Part shown: positions 1 through 5,568 of the stretch, piece by piece
How positions within the stretch are numbered: position 1 is the stretch's first letter
Layout: each line of letters begins with the position of its first letter
DNA from: Paracoccaceae bacterium
Lineage (GTDB): Bacteria > Pseudomonadota > Alphaproteobacteria > Rhodobacterales > Rhodobacteraceae
Assembly: GCA_023260935.1 (NCBI GenBank)
Contig: JALQTL010000218.1
Location: forward strand, 1-17,063
Length of the DNA: 17,063 bases
Reading direction: 5' to 3'
Translations under genes and position numbers: made by a program
Notes under the pieces: model-generated
Database searches by the model: none
What the model saw: the letters and a program-made list of their open reading frames with translations, nothing else
What the model was told of the DNA's origin: nothing

Positions 1-59
1 CCAGAAGCCTCTGGAGGCCTTTCCTCTTGTAGTCGAGGCCGGACGCGACGTCCTTGTAG

Positions 60-236
60 ACTGCAAACCCCGTGGGGGATGCATTTGCGCACCTGAACAT
101 TCAGAATATCGATACCGATGATACGGTTTTTAAGGGGTGGATGATTGCATCGTCCCCTGCGCTTAACCCATTAGAGCATGCACGTTATGACGTGTGGGTA
201 CTGCGTTGCGCTATGGCGGAAACATCAGGAGAATAA
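60..236 (+). pseudogene. C-terminal fragment of a DUF2155 protein, frame-disrupted
   Basis: Reading from position 60 gives 58 codons ending in TAA at 234-236. The peptide contains NPVGDAFAHLNIQN, then FKGWMIASSPALN and RYDVWVLRC, which is the conserved end of DUF2155 proteins, a small alphaproteobacterial family of unknown function. An in-frame TAG lies at 57-59. The part before it (2-64) reads best in another frame, as EAGRDVLVDC, which resembles the strand and Cys that normally precede this segment. A small deletion with a frame change near 60-68 is therefore likely, either real or a contig-end error. Only 28 of the 58 codons end in G or C, against about four fifths in the first ~90 codons after the junction, so this piece looks compositionally foreign to what follows. 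The family match is strong; the cause of the break is unknown. Confidence 0.75.
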
Positions 237-2466
237 TCCGGGTTGCGAAAATCCGCGTCATTTCCACGCCTTTGGCGGCCCCTATCCCAACCCTTCGGTG
301 ACGGGGGCGGCGGTGGCCGCCATCACCCGCAACATCGCCGTGCGGGCCGGGTCTTGCGTGGTGCCACTGCATCATCCCGCGCGCATTGCCGAAGAATGGG
401 CAGTGATCGACAACCTGACGAACGGGCGGGCGGGTCTTGCAATCGCCTCGGGCTGGCAGCCCGAGGATTTCGTGCTGCGCCCCGAAAACACCCCGCCGAA
501 CAACAAGGCCGCGATGTATACGGCGGCCGATCAGATCCGCCGGCTTTGGCGCGGCGAAGGGGTCGATTTCCCCAAGTCCGACGGCACGCCCTTTACCGTG
601 AAGACGCAACCCCGCCCGGTATCAAGGGAACTGCCGCTGTGGGTGACCACCGCCGGCAACCCCGACACCTGGCGCGAAGCGGGAGAGATGGGGGCCAATG
701 TCCTGACCCACCTTCTGGGCCAGTCGATCGATGAGGTGGCGGGCAAGATCCGCATCTACCGCGAGGCCCGGGCCAAGGCCGGACATGACCCTGCCGCCGG
801 CACCGTCACGCTGATGCTGCACACCTTCGTGGGCCGCGACCGCGATCAGGTGCGCCGCGTGGCCGAAGGGCCGATGAAGGCCTATCTGGCGGCTGCCGTC
901 GGGCTGGTCAAGCAATACGCCTGGGCCTTCCCGGCCTTCAAGAAACCGGCCGGGGTGGAAAACCCCATGGACATCGACCTGCGCACCCTTTCGGCCGAGG
1001 AGAACGAGGCGATCCTCGATTTTGCCTTCCAGCGCTATTTTGACGATTCCGGCCTGTTCGGCACGGTCGAGGATGCCTTGGCCCGGGTCGAACAGCTCAA
1101 ACGGATCGGGGTGGGGGAAATCGCCTGCCTGATCGACTATGGCATCGCCCCGGAAAAGGTGATGGAGGGGCTTTACCCGCTGGCCGAAGTGGTGCGCCAC
1201 GCCAATTCCGGTGGCGGTGTCGAAGAGGATGACTGGTCGATTGCCGCGCAGCTGATCCGCCACAAGGTCACGCATCTGCAATGCACGCCCTCGATGGCGC
1301 GGATGATCGCCATGAATGACGAGGCCCGGCATGCGCTTTCCGGCCTGTCCGCCCTGATGCTGGGGGGCGAGGCGCTGCCCGGCCCGCAGGTCGAGGATCT
1401 GCGCAAGGCCACCCCGGCCCGCATCCTGAACATGTATGGCCCGACAGAAACAACCATCTGGTCCAGCGTGGAAGAGGTGGGCCAGCCCGAGGCCACGACG
1501 AACATCGGCACGCCGCTGGCAAACCAGCAGATGTATGTGCTGGACGCATCCATGGCCCCGGTGCCGGTGGGCACGCCGGGCGAGTTGTGGATTGGCGGCG
1601 ATGGCGTCACCCGCGGCTACTGGCAGCGCCCGGACCTGACCGAAGACAGGTTCCGTCCCGATCCCTTCGTCACGCCGGATCGTGCCTGCCCCTGGGGCGC
1701 GCGGCTGTATCGGACGGGCGATCTGGTCCGGCGCCGGGCCGATGGCAAGATCGATTTCCTGGGCCGCGCCGACCATCAGGTCAAGATCCGCGGCTATCGC
1801 ATCGAGTTGGGAGAGATCGAGGCGGTTCTGGAACAACAGCCCGGTGTCGGGCAGGCGGTGGTGCTGGCGCGCGAGGATGTGCCGGGCGATCTGCGGCTGG
1901 TGGCCTATCTGACCGGCACGGCGCATGAGGCGGCTCTACGCGCCGAACTGGCCACGCTTTTGCCAGACCATATGGTGCCGGCGCATTTCGTAACCCTTCC
2001 CGCCCTGCCCCTGACACCGAACCGCAAGGTGGACCGCAAGGCCCTGCCCGCACCGGCTGCCGGGCAGCCGGGGGCGGCCACCAGCTTCAGCGCCCCGGCA
2101 TCGGATGTGGAAGCCGATCTGGCGGCGATCTGGCAAAAGGTGCTGGGCGTGCCCAAGGTGGGTGCCAAGGACAACTTCTTTGCCCTTGGCGGGCATTCGC
2201 TTCTGGCCGTGCAGGCACATCGGGAAATTCGCGAAAAGATGGGGGCGGCAAAGCTTTCGATCACCGACATCTTCCGTTTTCCGGTGCTGGAAGCACTGGC
2301 CCGCCATCTGGATGACAAGCCGCAGGCCAACGCCTTGGCGAGCGCGGCCGAAGCTCAGGCCGAAGGCGTTCGCCCCCCCGGCATCCAGACGCAGGCCGAT
2401 GCTCGGGCCGAAGCGATGGCGCGGCGGCGCGCCATGCGGGCGTCAAGGTCGGGCGTAGATGCCTGA
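178..2466 (+). CDS. 5'-truncated NRPS-like protein: flavin luciferase-like monooxygenase, adenylation half, carrier domain
   Basis: The frame is open from 178, but residues 1-26 overlap the DUF2155 fragment and are not family sequence; homology starts at RHFHAFGG (residue 27). Residues 27-345 are a MupA/Atu3671-type FMN-dependent luciferase-like monooxygenase (ASGWQPEDF, TAGNP, NVLTHLLGQS, LMLHTFVG). Residues 355-625 are the second part of an adenylation domain: YGPTETT (A5, 420), GELWIGGDG (A6, 468), YRTGDL (A7, 511), GRADHQVKIRGYRIE (A8, 529), LPDHMVP (A9, 595) and NRKVDRKAL (A10, 615). Residues 640-708 are a peptidyl carrier domain, with the phosphopantetheine Ser674 in GGHSLL. An Ala/Arg-rich tail follows. 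In this family the monooxygenase sits inside the adenylation domain, so motifs A1-A4, including the ATP-binding loop, and the start of the monooxygenase are lost. As written it should not adenylate. There is no condensation or thioesterase domain. The stop overlaps the next gene by 8 bases. Confidence 0.85.
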   Translation: MHVMTCGYCVALWRKHQENNPGCENPRHFHAFGGPYPNPSVTGAAVAAITRNIAVRAGSCVVPLHHPARIAEEWAVIDNLTNGRAGLAIASGWQPEDFVLRPENTPPNNKAAMYTAADQIRRLWRGEGVDFPKSDGTPFTVKTQPRPVSRELPLWVTTAGNPDTWREAGEMGANVLTHLLGQSIDEVAGKIRIYREARAKAGHDPAAGTVTLMLHTFVGRDRDQVRRVAEGPMKAYLAAAVGLVKQYAWAFPAFKKPAGVENPMDIDLRTLSAEENEAILDFAFQRYFDDSGLFGTVEDALARVEQLKRIGVGEIACLIDYGIAPEKVMEGLYPLAEVVRHANSGGGVEEDDWSIAAQLIRHKVTHLQCTPSMARMIAMNDEARHALSGLSALMLGGEALPGPQVEDLRKATPARILNMYGPTETTIWSSVEEVGQPEATTNIGTPLANQQMYVLDASMAPVPVGTPGELWIGGDGVTRGYWQRPDLTEDRFRPDPFVTPDRACPWGARLYRTGDLVRRRADGKIDFLGRADHQVKIRGYRIELGEIEAVLEQQPGVGQAVVLAREDVPGDLRLVAYLTGTAHEAALRAELATLLPDHMVPAHFVTLPALPLTPNRKVDRKALPAPAAGQPGAATSFSAPASDVEADLAAIWQKVLGVPKVGAKDNFFALGGHSLLAVQAHREIREKMGAAKLSITDIFRFPVLEALARHLDDKPQANALASAAEAQAEGVRPPGIQTQADARAEAMARRRAMRASRSGVDA
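237..256. other. Junction between DUF2155 tail and NRPS-like gene
   Basis: The DUF2155 stop codon ends at 236, and recognisable monooxygenase sequence (RHFHAFGG) begins at 256. In the family this motif is preceded by about 45 residues of the same domain and by the first half of an adenylation domain, all absent here. The ~20 bases between carry no visible repeat, IS end or attachment site. Either a deletion joined two genes or two sequences were joined in assembly. Confidence 0.6.
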
Positions 2467-3121
2467 CCCTGCCCTTCTGACCCGGCTGCGCCTGATGTTG
2501 CCGCCGGGCTGCGGGGCAGCGTGGACGAACCCTTTGGCAGACCATCCGCTGTCCGATACCGAGGCCCCGGCCCGCGCAGCACCCGCCCGCCTGCGCGAAT
2601 TCGCGGCAGGCCGGGCCGCCGCGCGGCAAGCCATGGCCGAAATCGGCGAGGCTGCGGCGCCGATCCCCGCCGGGGCTGACCGTGCGCCGCAATGGCCTCC
2701 GGGCATCGTCGGGTCGATCACCCACAGCCGCAGCGCCTGCCTTGCCGCTGTGATGCGCGCGCGCCCTGGCGCGGGCATTGGCATCGACCTGGAGGAAGCC
2801 ACCCCGCTGGACCGCCCCTTGTGGGATACGATCCTGCTGCCCCATGAACAGCGCGTGCTGCTGTCATGGCCCCCCGAGGTGCGGGCGATGATGGCAAAGG
2901 TCGCCTTTTCCGCCAAGGAAGCCGCTTACAAGGCACAATACCCCACCAGCCGCACGCTTTTCGGCTTTGACGTGATGACGGTAACACTGGCCGGGCCCCC
3001 GCAAGGCGGCCAGTTCGACGCCCGCTTCGAACAGCCCATTCCCCCCTTTGCCGCAGGCCACAGGATCAGCGGGCACTATGCCCTTTGTGACGATCACATC
3101 CTGACCGTCGCCACCCTGTAG
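2459..3121 (+). CDS. 4'-phosphopantetheinyl transferase, EntD/Sfp type
   Basis: This 220-residue protein should transfer the phosphopantetheine arm of CoA to the Ser of carrier domains. The EntD-like N-terminal region has GRAAARQAM near residue 51 and GIVGSITHS at 82-90. The ACPS-fold core has GIGIDLE, with magnesium ligands Asp110 and Glu112, and FSAKEAAYK with Glu154 and Lys158. Length and motif order fit the proteobacterial EntD group. Its ATG lies inside the end of the NRPS-like gene (8-base overlap, different frame), so the two are probably translationally coupled, and the carrier at Ser674 of that protein is the obvious substrate. It appears intact even though its partner is truncated. 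Which natural product it serves cannot be told from this window. Confidence 0.9.
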   Translation: MPDPALLTRLRLMLPPGCGAAWTNPLADHPLSDTEAPARAAPARLREFAAGRAAARQAMAEIGEAAAPIPAGADRAPQWPPGIVGSITHSRSACLAAVMRARPGAGIGIDLEEATPLDRPLWDTILLPHEQRVLLSWPPEVRAMMAKVAFSAKEAAYKAQYPTSRTLFGFDVMTVTLAGPPQGGQFDARFEQPIPPFAAGHRISGHYALCDDHILTVATL

Positions 3122-3153
3122 GCGCCCCCGATGCCGCGCCGCAGCGACGATTC

Positions 3154-3184
3154 TTGAAGACAAAGCCATTTCCGACATTAAACT
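3154..3184 (+). promoter_or_regulatory. Possible sigma-70-type promoter before the small membrane protein
   Basis: TTGAAG at 3154-3159 and TTAAAC/TAAACT at 3178-3184 are 18-19 bases apart in the 111-base gap after the phosphopantetheinyl transferase. Position, spacing and the local drop in GC fit a promoter for the gene at 3233, but the -10 match is weak. Confidence 0.3.
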
Positions 3185-3232
3185 TCCTGCGTTCCGGCCT
3201 TTCAGGGAGAGGGAGACCGGCGGGAGGGAAAC

Positions 3233-3442
3233 ATGAACAAAATTGTCGCGATCCTGTGTGTGATCAGTTGGGCCGGATTCTGGTCTTTCGGCTATCTGGC
3301 GCTGACCTCTGATGGCCATGAAACGGGCCAGGTCGTCGTTGCGGCCCTGCTGGCATTTGTCGGCTTCGTCACCGGTGTTTTTGCCTATATGCGGCTAAGC
3401 CATGCGATGCCGATGGATTATCGCAGGGTCGAACAGGGCTAA
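3233..3442 (+). CDS. Small two-helix membrane protein, function unknown
   Basis: This 69-residue protein begins MNKIVAILCVISWAGFW. It has two hydrophobic segments, about residues 4-25 and 33-53, joined by a short polar loop (SDGHETGQ), and a charged C-terminal tail (MDYRRVEQG). A good ribosome binding site (GGGAGG, five bases before the ATG) supports the start. It stands alone: 111 bases follow the previous gene and 47 precede the next. No catalytic or metal-binding motif is visible. It looks like the short uncharacterised inner-membrane proteins often seen in Rhodobacteraceae; no function is proposed. Confidence 0.65.
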   Translation: MNKIVAILCVISWAGFWSFGYLALTSDGHETGQVVVAALLAFVGFVTGVFAYMRLSHAMPMDYRRVEQG

Positions 3443-3456
3443 GGTCTTTAGACCTT
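3441..3456. repeat. Perfect palindrome AAGGTC-TTTA-GACCTT overlapping a stop codon
   Basis: The arms are AAGGTC at 3441-3446 and GACCTT at 3451-3456, with loop TTTA. The left arm overlaps the TAA stop of the small membrane protein (3440-3442), and GTTTG follows. It could be a weak terminator or a regulator site upstream of the S49 peptidase gene. Confidence 0.45.
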
Positions 3457-3489
3457 GTTTGACCGCATGGCTCGGCCTACGTCTGGGCC

Positions 3490-4284
3490 ATGAGACATCT
3501 GATCCCCTTCCTGCCGCGGCAGGCCTATGTTCCCGTGATCCGGCTGCAAGGCGCAATCGGCTCTGGTGCCCGTGCGCTGTCTGATCAGGCCCTTGGCGGG
3601 CTGATCGAAAAGGCCTTTGCCAAGGGCAAACCTGCGGCGGTGGCGCTGGTCATCAATTCGCCCGGCGGGTCTGCGGTGCAATCCAGCCTGATCGCAGGGC
3701 GCATCCGCCGCCTTGCCGAGGAAAAGAAGATTCCCGTTCATGCCTTTGTCGAGGATGTGGCCGCATCGGGCGGCTATTGGCTGGCCTGCGCGGCGGATGA
3801 CATCTGGGTGGACCCGTCCTCGATCGTCGGGTCGATCGGGGTGATCTTTGCAAGCTTCGGCTTTCATGACCTGATGCAACGGCAAGGGGTTGAACGGCGG
3901 GTGCATACCGCCGGCAAGTCGAAAAGCTTTGCCGACCCGTTCCGCCCCGAACGCCCCGAGGATGTGGCCCGCATCCACGCCATGCTGGGCCCGCTGCACC
4001 AGAATTTCATCGCCCATGTGAAGGCCGCCCGGGGCACGCGCCTGAAGGAAGACGCCGACCTGTTCAACGCCGACATCTGGATCGGACAGGCGGCGGTGGA
4101 TCTTGGGCTTGTCGACGGGGTGGCGCATCTGAAACCAAAGCTGCGCGAACTTTACGGTGAAAAAGTGCGGCTGGTGCCCTTCGGGCAAAGGCGCAGCCTG
4201 TTTCAGCGCTTTGGCCTGTCGGTCGGCGACAGCCTGCTGGCTTCGGTCGAGGAACGGGCCCTTTGGGCGCGGTATGGTCTTTGA
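3490..4284 (+). CDS. S49 family peptidase (SppA/SohB-like)
   Basis: This 264-residue serine protease belongs to the signal-peptide-peptidase A family, which degrades leftover signal peptides and membrane-protein fragments using a Ser/Lys dyad. The visible motifs are NSPGGS at 56-61, ASGGYWLA with nucleophile Ser93, SIVGSIGVI at 111-119, and KSKSFADPF with general base Lys145. The 52-residue Ser-Lys spacing equals that recalled for Bacillus SppA (Ser147/Lys199). It is the short, single-domain form. No signal peptide or clear membrane anchor is seen at the N-terminus. No clear Shine-Dalgarno precedes the ATG, which lies in the right arm of an inverted repeat (CATGGC 3466-3471 / GCCATG 3487-3492). 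The stop abuts the next ATG with no gap, so it heads a three-gene operon. Its exact substrate is unknown. Confidence 0.9.
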   Translation: MRHLIPFLPRQAYVPVIRLQGAIGSGARALSDQALGGLIEKAFAKGKPAAVALVINSPGGSAVQSSLIAGRIRRLAEEKKIPVHAFVEDVAASGGYWLACAADDIWVDPSSIVGSIGVIFASFGFHDLMQRQGVERRVHTAGKSKSFADPFRPERPEDVARIHAMLGPLHQNFIAHVKAARGTRLKEDADLFNADIWIGQAAVDLGLVDGVAHLKPKLRELYGEKVRLVPFGQRRSLFQRFGLSVGDSLLASVEERALWARYGL

Positions 4285-4476
4285 ATGCTGGTCAAGATCA
4301 TCCTTGTCTTCCTGCTGTGCATGGTGCTTTTGGGCATGATCGGGCGCGCCCTGTTTCCTGACGCCCTGTCGCGCCGCCTGCGCAAATCTGCCGGGCGGCC
4401 GGGGGTCTGCAAGAAATGCGGCCGCCACATCATCGGCAAGACCTGCGACTGCACCGCGAAAGGCAAATCGACATGA
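4285..4476 (+). CDS. Small membrane-anchored Cys-motif protein, function unknown
   Basis: This 63-residue protein starts directly after the S49 peptidase stop. Residues 1-23 form a hydrophobic helix (MLVKIILVFLLCMVLLGMIG), followed by a basic stretch (SRRLRKSAGR) and a Cys cluster, CKKCG then CDC, at residues 42-56. The CxxC and CxC pairs suggest a zinc-ribbon-like or metal-binding tail on the cytoplasmic face. It is too short for a known catalytic domain. Its stop overlaps the next start as ATGA, so all three genes appear coupled. It may be an accessory factor to the membrane peptidase or simply share the transcript; the sequence does not decide. Confidence 0.7.
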   Translation: MLVKIILVFLLCMVLLGMIGRALFPDALSRRLRKSAGRPGVCKKCGRHIIGKTCDCTAKGKST

Positions 4477-5246
4477 CGGCACTTGTCACTGGCGCGGGCA
4501 AGCGTCTGGGCCGCGAAATGGCGCTGTATCTGGCACGGCGCGGGCATGACGTGGCCGTACATTACGCCACTTCGGCCGCCGAGGCGGAAGAGGTTGTGGC
4601 CCTGATCACCGGCCTTGGCCGAAAGGCCGTGGCGCTGAAGGCCGACCTTCTGACCGAGGCCGAGGTAGAGGGCCTGATCCCCCGCGCCACGGCTGCGCTG
4701 GGTCCGCTGACCGTGCTGGTCAACAACGCCTCGATCTTCGAATACGACAGGATCGAAACCGCCACGCGCACCAGTTGGGACCGGCACATCGAATCCAACC
4801 TGCGGGCGCCCTTCGTGCTGACCCAGGCCTTTGCCCGGCAATGCCCGCCCGCCGTGGTGGACGAGGCGGGGGAACCGCAGGCGCGCGGGCTGATCATCAA
4901 CATGCTGGACCAGCGCATTCACAAGCTGACGCCAGAGTTCAGCACCTATACCATCGCCAAGATGGGGCTTTGGGCGCTGACCCGCACGGCGGCGCAGGGT
5001 CTGGCCCCCCACATCCGCGTCAATGCCATCGGGCCCGGCCCCACGCTGCGCGGCGGGCGCCAGTCGGAAAGCCACTTTGCACGCCAACGCGCCGCCACCG
5101 TTCTGGGGCGCGGCGCGAATGCGGCAGACATCACTGCGGCGCTTGGGTTCTTCCTCGATTCCCCCGCCGTGACCGGCCAGATGATCGCCGTGGACGGCGG
5201 CCAGCACCTTGCTTGGCAAACCCCGGACGTGCTGGGCGTAGAGTGA
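4473..5246 (+). CDS. Short-chain dehydrogenase of the pteridine reductase (FolM/PTR1) type
   Basis: This 257-residue NADPH-dependent SDR starts at the ATG overlapping the preceding stop (ATGA, 4473-4476); an upstream in-frame ATG at 4416 would only add out-of-family residues. The cofactor loop TGAGKRLG (6-13) is the TGxxxRxG form of pteridine reductases, and NNAS is present. The usual catalytic Ser is absent: INMLDQ supplies Asp146, 13 residues before Tyr159 and 17 before Lys163. This reproduces the Asp-Tyr-Lys arrangement known for Leishmania PTR1 (Asp181/Tyr194/Lys198). GQMIAVDGGQH closes the fold. It probably reduces dihydropterins or dihydrofolate, as FolM does, in the cytoplasm. It is the last gene of the S49 peptidase operon. 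The exact pterin substrate is inferred, and a generic SDR remains possible. Confidence 0.85.
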   Translation: MTALVTGAGKRLGREMALYLARRGHDVAVHYATSAAEAEEVVALITGLGRKAVALKADLLTEAEVEGLIPRATAALGPLTVLVNNASIFEYDRIETATRTSWDRHIESNLRAPFVLTQAFARQCPPAVVDEAGEPQARGLIINMLDQRIHKLTPEFSTYTIAKMGLWALTRTAAQGLAPHIRVNAIGPGPTLRGGRQSESHFARQRAATVLGRGANAADITAALGFFLDSPAVTGQMIAVDGGQHLAWQTPDVLGVE

Positions 5247-5263
5247 TCGCAGCAAATAACCTC

Positions 5264-5280
5264 GAAAGTTGTCCACTTTC
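5264..5280. repeat. Inverted repeat GAAAGT-TGTCC-ACTTTC after the SDR gene
   Basis: Six-base perfect arms (5264-5269 and 5275-5280) surround a five-base loop, 18 bases after the SDR stop. There is no T-run, so it is at best a weak terminator. It also contains TTGTCCACT, a degenerate DnaA-box-like sequence. Confidence 0.4.
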
Positions 5281-5376
5281 TCCAAGGCGGTCACGGCACC
5301 GTTACAAAGGCCCTTGATTTGTCATGGTTTTCCCAAGCATTAAAATTTCTTTTTTTTGTTTTCATCGGGTTATAAA

Positions 5377-5397
5377 TTTGCCTAAAAAATAGGCAAA
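5377..5397. promoter_or_regulatory. Perfect palindrome TTTGCCTA-AAAAA-TAGGCAAA, candidate operator
   Basis: The arms at 5377-5384 and 5390-5397 are exact reverse complements around five A. No T-tract follows, so a terminator is less likely than a site for a dimeric regulator. It lies 168 bases before the uvrC start and directly after a TATAAA. It is not an obvious LexA (GTTC/GAAC-type) or Fnr site. Confidence 0.45.
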
Positions 5398-5400
5398 CCA

Positions 5401-5568
5401 ATGAAGCCCCATAAGAACAAGGGAAATTCGGGCGTGGCGAAAGTTTTTCCGCAGACTTATCCACAGAAACCGTGGACTTCTTCCCTCTTGCCCATGCCCC
5501 CATATCATTGCAGGCACGGCCAAGAATCGATGACTTTCAGGCAGATCGAAAGACAGGGCGGGGAATGA
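5401..5568 (+). CDS. Possible 55-codon leader reading frame overlapping the uvrC start
   Basis: The ATG at 5401 opens 55 codons (MKPHKNKGNSGVAK...), ending in TGA at 5566-5568, which overlaps the uvrC ATG as ATGA. It is polar and basic with no recognised motif, and no convincing ribosome binding site precedes it. The frame contains the DnaA-box sequence. The overlap geometry is what a translationally coupled leader would show, but chance is quite possible. Confidence 0.2.
   Translation: MKPHKNKGNSGVAKVFPQTYPQKPWTSSLLPMPPYHCRHGQESMTFRQIERQGGE
5457..5465 (+). promoter_or_regulatory. DnaA-box consensus TTATCCACA
   Basis: An exact match to the consensus DnaA box lies 100 bases before the uvrC start. 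It sits next to a short inverted repeat (TCCAC ... GTGGA). A single 9-mer can occur by chance; only one degenerate second copy (5269-5277) is seen in the gap. Confidence 0.4.

Larger units (their letters stand above)
5247..5564. other. 318-base intergenic region before uvrC, partly AT-rich
   Basis: This is the largest gap in the window. It holds a 6-base-arm inverted repeat just after the SDR gene, an A/T-dominated stretch (about 5336-5400) with a run of eight T, a perfect 8-base-arm palindrome at 5377-5397, a consensus DnaA-box sequence at 5457-5465, and a 55-codon reading frame ending on the uvrC start. No tRNA fold or IS end is apparent. A TATAAA at 5371 could be a -10 element, but no matching -35 is convincing. 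Confidence 0.6.

Noticed and set aside
1..100. Reverse-strand peptide YKDVASGLDYKRKGLQRLL resembling an IS607-family serine recombinase, suggesting an IS remnant
   Set aside because: The same DNA read forward gives a stronger and longer match to the DUF2155 C-terminus (NPVGDAFA, GWMIASSPALN, RYDVWVLRC). The reverse peptide has only 33 codons with a stop immediately upstream, so it is most likely an antisense coincidence.
178..255. Native N-terminus of the NRPS-like protein starting at ATG 178
   Set aside because: These 26 codons overlap the DUF2155 frame and do not match the monooxygenase family, which needs different residues just before RHFHAFGG.
622..1926. Long reverse-strand open frame of 434 codons opposite the NRPS-like gene
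   Set aside because: It is antisense to a gene with clear domain motifs and has His/Pro/Arg-rich low-information composition typical of shadow frames in GC-rich DNA.
3448..5294. Long reverse-strand open frames (3448-4482, 4203-5294) opposite the S49 peptidase and SDR genes
   Set aside because: The forward genes have full catalytic motifs; the reverse frames lack any family signal.
5247..5564. Chromosomal replication origin
   Set aside because: Only one consensus DnaA box is present, no origin-linked genes are nearby, and both flanking genes are transcribed in the same direction.
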